In this document: positions 33,045 through 45,540 of the stretch, in pieces
Position numbering within the stretch: position 1 is the first letter of the stretch
Layout of the letters: each line of letters begins with the position of its first letter
Source: Ulota crispa
Taxonomy: Eukaryota > Streptophyta > Bryopsida > Orthotrichales > Orthotrichaceae
Direction: 5' to 3'
NCBI GenBank assembly: GCA_963920765.1
Contig: OY987243.1
Coordinates: forward strand, 5,394,001 to 5,458,000
Length of the DNA: 64,000 nt
The notes under the pieces: generated by a model
Seen by the model: only the letters and a program-made list of their open reading frames with translations
Databases searched by the model: none
What the model was told of the DNA's origin: nothing
Program-made: the position numbers and the translations under genes

Positions 33045-33899
33045 TTTGTAAAATAATAAATAAATTTTCACAAAACTTTCAAAGGATGTGTGTCCAAGGA
33101 GTGGTTTTCTAATGCAACAATTTTCAAACCATTTCAATTTGTAGAAAAACAGTTATGATGGAAAATGTAATTTTGTTATCTGAAGTAGAAGCTTGGGCTG
33201 AGTTTTTTACATTACAGCTGAAAATTCAGGATCTTGCTCAAAGGTTGAGGGGAAGAGATTTTCCCAAGCAAGATCTGATCCATCCACATTTCATGAAGGC
33301 AATTGATTTTGCTTATTGCCCTTTACTTACCATTTGTTAGAAGTGACCTTATGTTGATTAAGCTTGTCAAAGTCACAAATTTTGGTCCAAATTTTTTTTT
33401 TTTTTTTTTTTTTTTTTGCTCCTTTAAAGCTAGCTAAAATCTAAAGTTCTACCATTCACATTTGAAAAATAGCATGGTTTGTGGAAGTTACATATTGTTA
33501 AAATATCAGCTTTGTATGAGAACTTTCTTGAAGCTGGTTTTGTACTATATTGTTTTAGTACGTGTTCCCCAATTCAAAATGTTATGAAATTTTTAGGCAT
33601 ATGACCAGCTAAATTACAAATATCAATCTAAATAATTACAATAAAAAAGTGAAATCTTATGGTGAAAAAGCCTTCCCAGATTAGAGCTGCTCAAAATTTG
33701 AATGCTCCCAAACACAAATCTCACTTCAAACCTTACAATCTCACAACATGTGTTATAAATATCTTCCATCTTTTTACTACATCATAATAAAGTAGTCTAC
33801 TACTAGATCTTACAATCAATTGCAACTAAATTTTATTTTCAATTTTGTTTTTATTTTTGTTATCAAAACAACTCATTTTGAGTGTTTTTTAGTGAAATT
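33045..33899. other. Spacer with a 26-base T run
   Basis: A poly(T) tract lies at 33392-33417. The frame at 33155-33340 (61 codons) has no recognisable domain. Confidence 0.45.
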
Positions 33900-34028
33900 C
33901 ACATACAAGGAAACCATGGTTGAATCTACAAAACATTGATAAAGATTGTGACCTAACCTACTGTATACTGTAGGTTAGGTCACAATTTTTGTTAACTTTT
34001 TGTAGATTCAACCATGATTTCCGTGTAG
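33900..34028. mobile_element. Small foldback with CACTA-like ends, copy 1
   Basis: ACAAGGAAACCATGGTTGAA on the left faces TTCAACCATGATTTCC on the right, around a GTGACCTAACCTAC / GTAGGTTAGGTCAC core. It is related to 41662-41765. Confidence 0.5.
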
Positions 34029-34383
34029 GTACGTGCATAGTCATAGTACTGTAGGGGTTAAGTCCCTCTTTACCCTTCCATTACCTTCAAGTCTTGTTTG
34101 ATGGCATTTTAGGGAGCCTACAAGACAGAGATCTTGTATCTATGGCAAATTGCAAAATCATAAACAAGGGATGTTCCTTGCTGTTTTGTTTCAATTCTAG
34201 TTCTATTTAAAACAAAATAGATTCTTTTAAAATAGAAACAAAGGTCATTGTGACTGTGTTGTTTTGTAGGGATATATCTAACAATTGTACGGATTGGACA
34301 TTAGACACATATATATATATGAATTGGAGATTATACACATATACTGATTAGCATTAGGCACATATGTATTGCATGGAGTGGCA

Positions 34384-35294
34384 TTAACCTCTAAAATTCT
34401 TTCATGTTTAGAGGTCCAAAACTGCTTCAAAATACTAGTCCACAAAGCAAGGTCAAAATCTTCATTGAAACTTACGTTTTAATAAATTCAACTATAGGAT
34501 CCTTTGGTTGATTTGCACAAGTACATTGTCCCAAATTTTAGAATGAATACCCCCTCCAATTACAAGTGTGCCTAAATTTCAAAATGCAGGCTTCTCTAGT
34601 CCTTCCAAAAGGTGAAATTTTGTTTTTCAAACTTTTTAAAGAAAAACCCGTATGTTGTATTTCTTGTGCAATTTTGGCAAAATGTTGGAAAACGGGTTGA
34701 AAGCATATATAAAAAAAATAAACCAAAAAAAATTTTGGATTCATTTTTATAAAAATTGTAAAGTGAAAGGTATTGATGAATGAAAGATATAACTAATATG
34801 CTAATAAGTTTTGGAAGAATTTGAAAATTGTTAATCCCAATGGTGAGAATGCTCTAATAGAAAATTAGTAAATTTAATTTTTATTTGAAAATTTTCAAAA
34901 TTGAGAATAAAAGATAACTTTATAAGATTTTTCTACCCTCTTCCTACCTTCATTGCCTGCAAAATAAAACTCCTTTTAACTCTTACCTCATTATTTGGAA
35001 TTGAGTGATTCACTTTTCTTTTGAGTAGGTATAAATCTATAAAATTCTATAAAAATAAAAATAAAAAGTTTAGAATATATTTATTGTTGCCTAGTTTGAC
35101 ATTGAAATTTAAAAAAGCTTTCTAACTTTTGCATTACTTATTGGAATGACATGAAATAAAGCTTCCCATGTAGATTATGATGAGTAGCATCCATCCTAAA
35201 AATTTCATGAAAAATTTTCAAATTATAAAGTCAATAAAGCCTGCCCGAGTTCTCATAAAGCCCAAAGTGGGCTCCTTGGTCGTTTAGGGGTTAA
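34384..35294. mobile_element. TTAA-type piggyBac-like MITE, weaker left end
   Basis: The right end is clear: CCTTGGTCGTTTAGGGG-TTAA (35291-35294). The best left partner is TTAA-CCTCTAAAATTC at 34384, giving 911 bp, close to the long-type length. The interior shows no clear alignment to the other copies by eye. Confidence 0.45.
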
Positions 35295-36970
35295 ACACAT
35301 ATATATAGATTGGCATTAGGCACATACTTACAAATCAGATGTTCGGCACATACATATAAAGTGGACATTAGGCACATGTGATGATGTATGCTTGCTTTGT
35401 GATTAGTGACACTTTCTGACATTTACAAAGGATAATACGACCAAATGCTGATTATAAAAACCCTGAAAGATTTGATCACGTTTTTACATAAAAGATGCTC
35501 TCTCACATTGTTTTGAATGGAGTAAAATTTTGGTTTCATAGCAACCAATCTAATGATGGGACCACTTCAATTGAACATCATACCAAGCATTGAGACATCC
35601 CACATTATAGATTTTGAATTAGTAGTATTTAGATCTAAAAATGGAGCCCATTCTCTAAGACAAGTCAATTTTAAAACAGTACTTTGCATAATGACCTTGC
35701 CAAAACTTAAATTGTAGATAAGTATTTAATTGGTAGCAGTAGTTGGGCTATGTAATGTATTGAAATGTAGTTCCATATAATTTACAAAATCATCAAAAAA
35801 ATTTATCAAAATCTTCTGTCATTGGAAGGAATAAAACTAAAAGAGCCGTTTAGTTTACAATGTATTTAACTAGTTATGTACTATATCAAGTCCCAAAACA
35901 ATAACCCAAATGCAAAACATAGGAAGATTTTCAAGTGTTTTGCAAAACATCTAGAAATTTGTGCAAGATATTGGGAGGTTTAAATAAAGCATTGAGAGAT
36001 TTATGCAAAATCCCAAGAGATATGTGCAAAACATCAAGAGGTCTTTTTGTGTTTTGGAGACAAAGTTTAGAATTACATGATATTTGGTTAAATAATGCAT
36101 GTCTATATATGTGCACAAAACTTTGTCTACTTTGTTTATTGTTTACTTGAATTGTGTTAAAATGAAAATGTTGTGAATCTTTTCCATTGGATCAATGTCG
36201 TCTCTACACTTGATTGAAATTAGAACACGTAATGTTAGTTTGAGAGTTTTTTTGAATGCTTGTCAAACCTTTGTCTAGTTTGGAGTACCATATATGACCA
36301 TATATAATGACATATTTTAATTGATTATAAACTATTCATATAATTTTGAATAAAACAAAACATTGAAAGATTTTTTATGTTTAGGAAGAGACATAAAATC
36401 TCTCAACAATTTGCATAAATCTGACATTATTATACATACATCTCCCAAAATTTCTCTTCTAGATTGTTGTTTCCAGATTTGGACAATCTAGAGCAAGTTT
36501 AATACGGCATTATTATTACTGAATTGAGCTCCATCTTCCAATCTCTCACTTCGGACAGAACGTATCTTATGACTATAAGAGTTGCACTCTTTATTTATCT
36601 TTTTTTTTTGGTGAATTTTGTGAAGAGTGTGATTTTTTTGGAACCAAATGATATTTGAGTAGTGTAGGCCTACAGATATATTTCTAAATCATTGCAAGAC
36701 TTGACCAATAGTATATAATATCAAAATTTTAAAATCAAAACAAAATCAAAACAAAATCAAATAAAGGAAAAAGTTTCACGTTGTAAAAATATGTTTGATT
36801 TCTGATGATTGGCCTATTTTTCTTTCCAAAAATAATAATGTCACTCCAAAACAAAAAATCCTTAGTAATCTTTGCAAAAAGTATAAACAAATTCAATTTT
36901 AAAGTTCAAAAAGTATGTGAGTGTAATGGTTTTCATGAGGTTGTAACAATTCCAACACGTATGTTGCATA
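35295..36970. other. AT-rich region, no gene recognised
   Basis: At 35925-36040 a motif of about 25 bp (GTGCAAAACATCAAGAGRT-like) recurs four or five times, loosely. Nothing else could be supported. Confidence 0.45.
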
Positions 36971-37149
36971 CATTATTGGTAAAAAAACAACAATAAACAA
37001 CTAGGTCACAACAATTGTACAACAATTGCAAGACTATACAAAAACTATGCAACAAACTACAAAATGACTCAATTAGACTTGTGCAATTGTTGTGTAATTG
37101 TTGTGTAATTGTTGTGATCTAGTCTTTTATTGTTGTTTTTCTTCTAGTG
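36971..37149. mobile_element. Small foldback with CACTAGAAG-like right end
   Basis: The right end reads CACTAGAAGAAAAACAAC inverted; the left end is degenerate (CATTATTGGTAAAAAAACAA). The inner arms AACTAGGTCACAACAATTG and CAATTGTTGTGTAATTGTTG pair. CACTA-type ends are suggested, but no 3-bp duplication is seen. Confidence 0.45.
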
Positions 37150-37264
37150 TCCCATATACAACCAAGTTTGGACAACAAATGTAAGTTTAGACTACAAATG
37201 CAAGTTTGTATTACATAGGGCCAAGGTAATCAAGAGAAATATCAAAAGTTACTCACATCCTCTA

Positions 37265-37577
37265 AGGTATGTACACCCATGAGCGTCAAACTAAGGGTTT
37301 TGAACATGATGACTATTCATAAACAACTAGCAAATTATAGGATCCTATTAGGAATAAGAAAAAATGAGTTTGCACTTTCAAATGTATTATTTGAATACTG
37401 TGAGAATAAGTTGTGAATTTTTAAAGAGGAAACTGCCATTTCCCCCATAACCACTTTCAAGATTTCATGTTCACATGTTGTACATCCTTGTGATTACATC
37501 CATTCACTTCCACAGATTTTCCAAGATTTCATAGGTGACTGTTATGGGGATAGTGGAGCTTATGGGTGTACATACCT
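37265..37577. mobile_element. TA-flanked MITE, family R
   Basis: The ends are AGGTATGTACACCCAT and ATGGGTGTACATACCT, with TA at 37263-37264 and 37578-37579. It is 313 bp. It shares AAGGGTTTTGAACATGATGA and TTCATGTTCACATGTTGTAC with the copies at 17178 and 51379. Confidence 0.8.
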
Positions 37578-37579
37578 TA

Positions 37580-38719
37580 AAGCTACTAGTTTTCAAGGAC
37601 ATAACATATATGCTACATACATTTAAACATATCCCATATTCAATCAAGTCTTGGGTGGATCACTCTTAGTAAATTGGGTACTTCATGTGCGGCGAGTGGG
37701 TAATTTTTAGGGGGCTATTTAGTTTTTTTGGCTGAATAAAAGGAATTCTTAAATTATATAATTGAGCCAAATGACCTATTTTCTTAGGGAGGTCACTTGC
37801 AAAAAAAGTGGAAACTACGTGCGATAAAGTATAGGGTCCATTTTATTACTTCTGGGTAAAATTTGTAAAAAAATTACATCTAATATAGGGTGGTCTGGTA
37901 ATGGAAAACATGATTATATATAATATAGGGTAGACAAAAAATGATAGAATTATGTAAGTCGTAGATGTAAAATAACATAGAGAAAAAAGGTTAGTAGTGA
38001 CTAGTGAGTACTTAGGGTATAGGGTGTAGGGTATTTGGTTTGGGGCCATGGGCTTTAGGGTTTTTTCAACAAGAACAAAAAGCACATTTTGTTGTCCAAA
38101 ATTTGTAGATGGATGGTTGTCACCAACCACTTGGTCATCATTGGAGGAGTGGGTATCCAATGGTTTTAGTATTATTTTTTGGACTTGCCTTCATTACTAT
38201 GGGGACGCTAATGGAAGCCAGAGTTGTTTGAAAAAAAATTCCCACCTGTATGCTGCATATTGGGGTTTGGATTTGTGATGGCGTATGCTAGGGTTTGATT
38301 TCCCAATCTAAACACTTGGGGTTTCAATAGTGTTTGAAGCTGAAAATTTAGGAATTAAAATGCATATAACAAATAGAATGATTTACAAGGAATTAGGATA
38401 GAAACAAAATAAAGGATTGTAAGTAATATATGGTAGCTTAAAATGACCCCCTAGAATAATTATAAGTACCAATACGGTGCACTTAATCACTAACATTTAT
38501 CTTTATATAAAAAAATACCATGTCTTATAATTTTTCTAGCTCCCATTTAAATAGGTCATTATTGTAGGTGTATGCTAAATATAAGAGGGAGTGATCTCCT
38601 TGATTCTATTTTAGGGCACTCTTCAATTACTTATAAAGGCTAGACAATTCTTTTTTTCCTAAGCTATTTTACTTATAAAAAAAAGCATGGATTGTTAAGC
38701 AAAGTGAAGTTTTAGGGGT
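37580..38719. other. Spacer, no gene recognised
   Basis: TAGGGTATAGGGTGTAGGG near 38014 is telomere-like but irregular. The open frames at 37846-38160 and 38048-38278 match nothing I know. Confidence 0.4.
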
Positions 38720-38961
38720 TTAACCTTTAAAGGACCGAGCTACTATAATATGTAGTATGTACAATGTTGTATAACTAGCATTTGCTACCAACAAAAAGTT
38801 TTAATTTGGGATCTTAACTACTTCACTAGAACAACATTGATCTATATTCTAACTTCTGTGTTGATCTCAACTGTAATAAAAGTGCAGATGCATTCCAAAC
38901 ACAAGAAAAATACCTCGTATTGTATTGGTCACAAAGGGCTGCTTGGTTCTTTAAGGGTTAA
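38720..38961. mobile_element. TTAA-flanked piggyBac-like MITE, 242 bp type
   Basis: The ends are TTAA-CCTTTAAAGGACCGAGC and GCTTGGTTCTTTAAGGG-TTAA. It aligns along its whole length with 18810-19051 and has identical length. Confidence 0.8.
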
Positions 38962-41661
38962 TGCACCATAGACTTATATGTAAGATCAAGACAAAGAGCA
39001 TACTCTTAAAAAAAATACAATGATATAACTTCCAGAGTGCATAAGTAACTAAACTAAAAATCAAAGCAAGTGAACAATCTTTGTTTACATGTATGTGTTA
39101 TACAAGAAAATTCATAGTCATTCCTGCAATCATTGATCTCATTTTTCATCCATTAACACTTGGCACCTTGTATACCACCTTGTCAAACTAAATACAATAA
39201 CTGCCGTAGGATACCCCACATCTTTGGTCCCTTCATTACTTGTAATAATAATTTATATCTTAGGTTTGTTTTCACCCTATATTACTTATAGTGAATGTAG
39301 CCCTTCTAATGTACCCTTTATTAGTTCTAAATTTGTTATAATTTTTAGATGAAAGGAATAAACCCCTCCCTATATTATGCCACAAGCTAAATCTAAAATG
39401 CGGTAAGTTATCCACCCGGGAATCAAGTTTGGATTACAAATACAAATTTGTATTGCAATAGGGTCAAGCTAGCCTTTAAATTTTATTTTTTTGTTGTTCG
39501 CGCAACAAGCACCCAACACTGCAAACATGTAAGGAAATTTTGGATAGAAATGGATGGAATTGATGAATTATGTACTTTCATCCATAAACTCTACTAATTT
39601 TAGTAACTTTCATCCAATTTTTGGCAAACCTCGCATTTGAGTGAAGAGGAGCTTGGCAATTTCATCTATTTTTTCAGCCAGTTTTATTAGTGTTGTGGGA
39701 GCCAATCCCAATTTCAGGTAAGATTTTGGCAAAAATTTGCCAGAAATTTAAAAGCTGTGTCAAGGTGATCAAGAAAAATAACAAAGTCATTCACCTTCTC
39801 TAAAATTAAGAGTTTCTAAAGACATGTTGGCCCACCTATGGAGAGATCTCTCAAAACAATTTATCCTTTCATTTGTAATTGATTTGTTGACACACTTGCC
39901 ATTATTGGACCGCTTGGATTCAAGTGGAATTTGTGCTAAAGATTACAAGCAAATTCTACAATAGATTGAAAAGGAACTAGTGAAGCAAAAAGCCTAGGTT
40001 TTCAAACATTTATGTCTTGAATTTTATCTTATTAGGATAAAAGTCATAGATCCAATTCTTCTTTGCATTTAAGACATGAATGCCATATTCATTAATTTGA
40101 GGGAAGAATCCCAATTTTGGGACTTCTGAATTTTTCATTTTTAAGAGTGTTTATGAGATTTCGAGTGAATATTATAATGACTTCTTCAATACCTTACATC
40201 AATGATGAAATTTCTTAAAGGAGTTATAAAGAAAATCACTTTAAATCACCAAAATATTCTCGCAAATGCAAGATTTAGTATCCCATAATCGGTTTTGGGA
40301 AAGTGTTTTTTCCAAATTGACTAATATTGTGTTCATGGCTTTTACATGTGGACCTTTGGACCTACATACATATTTAATACACATGTCAGAATCTACAAAC
40401 TTTCGATACTACCTTGACATCAAATGGTCAAATAAAACCTCTACGTTGCACAATAAAATGCATCTGCAAATGAAGAAACAACACGTGGCTGTGGGGGAAT
40501 TATTCATGGGCTATGGAAAAAGCGCACTTGAAAAGTTCAATGTGTCCAAAACAAAAATCTGGGGGAATGAGGGGAGAAACAAAAGGGACTGCCTCACAAT
40601 TCCCAATGCAATGTGCTTCGACGTTTTAAGAGGATGTCTGAGGTGGGCCGCTGGGGATGCTTGGAAAAGTCATCCCCCCCTTTTGAAGGGTAGTTCGCAA
40701 TAAAAGAATAGCTCTTATGGACGGTGAGAAATGTTCTCCATATCCTTGGGCTTTCTTGGGGTTGTTCCCTCTTTACCTAACATGATATAACCTCATAACA
40801 ATAATGATTCATTAAACATGGACAAGAAAGGTAAATGTTATTTGTGACTTGGCACTTGGTTCCTATTCCCACCCCCTCAAAGTACTTGCCACATTGTCCA
40901 AATCTTTGCTAAAAGTGTTCCTTTTTGGTGTTGCACCCCTTGAAATTAGGAGTATAAAAGTTAGTATAAGAGCATAGTTTATTGGAAATGAAACTTGGGA
41001 TTCATTGGGTTTTTCTTATATGAATAGATTGTTGTTGTACTCCATGGCTCTTAGTTTATTAAAAGTGTCAAGATAAGAAATAAAATAAAAACTCTATGCT
41101 TCATATTTTTTCACCTTACACTTTTACCAAATCCTTTGATGGTTTTGTATATATGTAGAAGTAAATCTGGATGAATAACACAAAGATTAAAAAAAATAGT
41201 AATAGATTGCTTGCTCAGTAGGTGTGAGTTGTAATAATATAATAAACAAATTGATTTCTAAAGCTCTTTATTGGTTTTAAGTCCAAAAAGATACCAAAAA
41301 ATATTTTTCTTAAGCAAAGCATACGTAATTTTCTTTTTTTGATTACTTTATGAATACAACTACAAGATATCATGTTCAAGAAAATCTTAAAATTTTGGGG
41401 TTTAGGGTTTGAGGTTTAATAAAGAAAATTGCTCTTGTAGCTGGTAAACAAACATCTTTCTAACCCTCAAAGTTCCTTAATACCTTTGTCATGTTAATTT
41501 TAGTACAGGGTTTAAAGATTTTTGAAGCACATTGGCGATTGATAATATTTTAAAATCTAATTGATTAATTGTGAGTTTGGACTTTCACAATTTTACATAC
41601 TTGAGATTTGCAATGCTTCATTGATATTGTGTGAAGCAAAAGCATTAGAGATGATATGCAA
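38962..41661. other. 2.7 kb region without a supported gene
   Basis: The longest open frame in the window outside repeats (40266-40703, 145 codons) lies here. Its translation (for example GYGKSALEKFNVS and CLRWAAGDAWKSHPP) matches no family I recognise, and no splice context or coding bias supports it. Confidence 0.4.
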
Positions 41662-41765
41662 CTACGGGAAACCATGGTCTTTTTGACAAAAAAATGTGAC
41701 CTAATCTACAGTACTGTAGATTAGGTCACATTTTTTGTCAAAAAGACCATGGTTTCCTTGTAGTG
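41662..41765. mobile_element. Small, nearly perfect foldback with CACTACAAGG-type end
   Basis: GGGAAACCATGGTCTTTTTG faces CAAAAAGACCATGGTTTCC, and the core GTGACCTAATCTACAGTA pairs with TACTGTAGATTAGGTCAC. Read inward from the right the end is CACTACAAGGAAACC, a CACTA-like start. It is about 104 bp and related to 33900-34028. Confidence 0.6.
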
Positions 41766-43452
41766 CGTGACAACTAAAAAGCTTCCTAAAAATCCAATGC
41801 AAAAATAAAGTCAAAATTCAAAGTTGCTAGAGTTTCCAAATTTGTGCAGAAAGTCAAAAGTTTAAAATAGGCTCTGTAGAATTTAGGAGACCGATTGGAA
41901 GAAGAAAATTATAGAATGGCATTCTATTTGAATTTATTATATTGAAAGCATGTCAAACAAATTAAGAGAAAACTGTGAAATGTTTATAGAGTCTATCACA
42001 ATTTCCAAAGTGGATCTTTGTATCTAAAGCAATGTACAAAACCACAAAGATAATTAAGGGAAATCCACAACAACCTAGAAAAATTGCATGCATGACCCTC
42101 CAAAAATAATGTAAAGCATTTTGTTTGGTGCTTAACAATTTGAGTTAAATGATCAGCAGTTTTGTTCTTTTTTCAGTTGGTATTTTTGTAAGCACCAAAC
42201 AATATTCAAATCAAAATTCGCTCTTGACAAAATTGCAGGTTTGTGTTGAAATACTTTGATACAAACATGTGTGAAATTAAAAAATATTTGAGGATTTTGA
42301 TAAATTCTGTTCTTTCTACTTATTGGTTTTGCCTTCATGGCCAGTAATTCTCATTAAAATATCTCGGAAATTGCCATATTTTGTCTTAATCACATAAGAG
42401 CCAAATGTATGATTGTAATCCTAAGTGCAACACTGTCAATTTAGAGCTCAACAATAAAATGGTACTTTGTACGGTAAAGATTAATTAATATTGTAGTTGT
42501 AATTAATTTGATATTCTAATAGTTAGTTAAAATCCAACTTGTTGTCAACTTAGTAAAGTTTTTTTTGGCAGCAAGGTATTTTTGAGGTTTATTCACAAAT
42601 AGATACTTTATTTATTAAAATGTAAAGAAATTTTAAGTTTTATAAGTAGAGCATTTGTAAACAACATCAAAAATTCTTTTGTGATAGATTTTTGTTTGAC
42701 ATGCTTCTTAACGACCCTCAACCACTGTGTTCCTCCAATTGATTGTTCATTAAGTATTTCAATCTTATAATGAAAATTTATTTTTTATACACCTTATTGA
42801 TTTACTAAAGGCAACATTTTGCTCATAAATGTCGTATTTTGTATTATTGTTCATTTTACTTGTATTAAATTACCTCACAAAATGAATGAATAGGTATCGC
42901 CTATGCTATAAAAATTTTTTATGGAGAAATAATGTTCATTTTAAACACACTCAAAAATTAGAATGGACAGCATTATGGGCACTAACTCAAAGAGAAGAAC
43001 AGAGTATTAAGTTAATAATCTTATTGTGTAAGGAGCAAGAAATGTTTCCTCCTATTTTGATCATCTTCAAGGATCTCTTTTGTATATACCCTCATAATGT
43101 TGCTAGATCTTTTAAGAATGTTCTTATGTGGTATCAAAATATAATACAAATTTATTTTAGAGCAAAAATGAAGTAGTGAGACGGTGAGACCCACTACATA
43201 TCTCTATTCTACTTTGTCATCCTTGTCCATTCTCTTAATAAGCTAATATGGGATGGCACGGCACCCCTTCAAAATTTCTCTTATTGTGCACCTTCAAAAC
43301 TCCTTGCTACCATAACATTTTTTAATAAGTCCTTATCCCATATGCCTAATCTGTGATGAGTCCTTTCTCAACAACTTTTTTGACATATATTTCTTTCATG
43401 CACTTTTATATAAATTTCTAGATTTAAGATGACAATTAATTTCATGCTAATT
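41766..43452. other. AT-rich spacer, no gene recognised
   Basis: A frame of 96 codons at 42886-43176 has no recognisable motif. No repeat ends were seen. Confidence 0.4.
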
Positions 43453-43586
43453 CACAGGTAAAAAAACGGGTCCACAATGACTAAGTGACTATGACTAAAC
43501 CATGATTGTACAGTCATTTTGTAGTCGTTGTTTAGTCATTGCAATCATTGTCACTTAGTCAGTATGGACCCGTTATTTTACCTGTG
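43453..43586. mobile_element. 134 bp foldback element
   Basis: CACAGGTAAAAAAACGGGTC faces GACCCGTTATTTTACCTGTG. Inside, AATGACTAAGTGAC and GTCACTTAGTCA also pair. Superfamily and duplication are unclear. Confidence 0.6.
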
Positions 43587-44009
43587 TATAATTGATAAGT
43601 CATCATGTTTCTACAATTACATAAATATTTGAAAATGACATTTGCCATGGAAGATTATTGATTTTATTATTTGTGCATTATACAACATGTTTTGAATGCC
43701 TTTTGTACTATAATGGAAAGGAAGTTAGATCAAATTTTATTCAAGAATGTTGGTAATTCCTTACAAATTTAGGAAAATCTTTGAAGATAGTCAATACATT
43801 CTTATAACTACATTAAAACAAAGTAACTTAGAGGAAAGAAATATAACCATAGTACAATTAAAGGAATTACATTGAAATAAATTAAGTGAGTTTTTAGTTT
43901 TAATAGATTAGTTTCAGTTGAAAATTACATACTTTTCAACCATCATTGTTTATAGAAACATCTAAGAATTTTTTAGAGTGACGAGTTTGTAAAACCATAT
44001 AAACTAAAT

Positions 44010-44230
44010 GTCCTACAACTTCCATGCACTCCATGCCCATCACCCTGTGCCCATTGCCCCCATTGTCCCCATCCCATTGCCCCATAGCCCCATCCCATTA
44101 CCATCCCATACCTCCATCCCATTGCCCCACTCCATTGTCTCATTGCCCCCATCACCCATAGCCATCTCCCATCCCATCACCCCATCACCCCATGCCATGC
44201 ACCATCCCACCCCATGCGCCCATGCCATTT
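44010..44230. repeat. C-rich degenerate minisatellite
   Basis: Units of about 6-12 bp around CCCATTGCCCC and CATCCCATCACCC. Frames through it on both strands are repeat artefacts. Confidence 0.8.
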
Positions 44231-44507
44231 GGTAATACTGGTCACCCAACAACTGAACGGACAGGTCAAAGCGCTACTTTTTTTAGATTATAGATTACTC
44301 AAAACCCAAATGCCTAAAACATGCCAAATTTTGGAAATTTTGAATCATATACAAAAAAAACACAACAAAAATTAGAGCATGCTACAGTCTTTTAGTGCCA
44401 CTTTGCTAAACACTATTGAAAAGTTGCTTCCATTGCCCTTGAACCTCATATTCAGTAAAATGGGAGTTTTTCATTGAAATGAGAAGTAATGGAAAAGAAA
44501 GTCAATG

Positions 44508-44635
44508 AAAGGTTTTATGTCAATTCAACTCAATTTGAGCTGAACTGACATAAAACCTTTCAGATTTTACTTAAAATTAGAAGGTTTTACTGCAATTTAG
44601 ATCAACTCAACCTAAATTGCAATAAAACTTTTCAA
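44508..44635. repeat. Pair of adjacent hairpins
   Basis: GAAAGGTTTTATGTCAATTC pairs with GACATAAAACCTTTC, and AGAAGGTTTTACTGCAATTT pairs with AAATTGCAATAAAACTTTTC. Both stems share the GGTTTTAYNGCAATT theme, so they look like a duplicated hairpin. Confidence 0.65.
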
Positions 44636-45540
44636 AACTAACCTGAAATTGAAATTTTTTATGTCTTCTTTGGTTATTTTGGGAGGCGCCCAATCTCCCA
44701 TTTTACTAAATATGATGATCTTGCACTAAACGTCTAGATTGTTGTTGCATTGCATTTTGAACGAAAGATTGAACGCTTACAATACTCCAAAAAAATTACT
44801 CAATTGGACCATGCATTTTAGAGTGCAGCATTCCCAAACTTACGATACTATGAGTAAACAAACAAAATAATATACTGATGTGCTAGATTTGAGTAATTAA
44901 ATGGCAACCAAATTACTTAAACTTTATTGAATTTATGATAGCGAAAGCACCATACACCATTGACTATTGAAAAACTGTAAAGCTACACCACTGGTCTATA
45001 TAGAATTGGGGTTTTTTTAATAATAAACTTGTTTTAAGAGCTTTGTCTGTCGATCGAGCACGCTTAGCAAAATCCAATGGCGTAGGTTAATCTGGTGTAG
45101 GAGTGGTTAGATTTAATGTGCTTATGCTAATCATGATTGCGTGTGCTTCGAGTGTATAATTTAATGTAATTTAATCTCAATAGGATTAGTGCTTTTGTTG
45201 TAGGCTTAGTGGATAGGGTTAGTGGGTAAAAAAATATCTATATATAAAAATTGCGAGAATGATTACTATGTGGGTAAAAAAAATTTGTGTAGGTAAAAAA
45301 ATGATATTTTTATGCTTGAGAAAATAATGATGTTTTTTTTACAGTGAGGGTAAAAATTTATGTGGGTATAAAATTAAAAATGATTTAATGTAAGGGAACG
45401 TTTGTGAAACAAAAACAAGTATCTTATTGCATGGGTAAAGTTCAAAATTGGAGTGCGTTGAGAAAAAGTAAGAATTGGTCTGAGCATTTAATGGATTAAT
45501 TTTCCAAAGTGTGTCCACAGGACACACAAGTCATACTAGT

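Larger units (their letters stand above)
44008..45539 (+). mobile_element. Helitron-like element, plus strand, sister of the one at 8607-10258
   Basis: The 3' end is the hairpin GTGTGTCC-AC-AGGACACAC, an 8-base spacer and CTAG (45536-45539) before T. CTTTACCCATGCAATAA-type and TTTTTTTACCYACACAA-type blocks (minus-strand reading of 45250-45440) match 9650-9850. The C-rich array 44010-44230 corresponds to 9953-10250, and GACCTGTC..TTTGG-like sequence borders both. The 5' end is not defined. About 900 bp (44290-45230) is absent from the sister and may be a further insertion. Confidence 0.5.

Noticed and set aside
38014-38070. Interstitial telomere tract (TAGGGTATAGGGTGTAGGG)
   Set aside because: Units are irregular and not TTTAGGG; it looks like low-complexity sequence.
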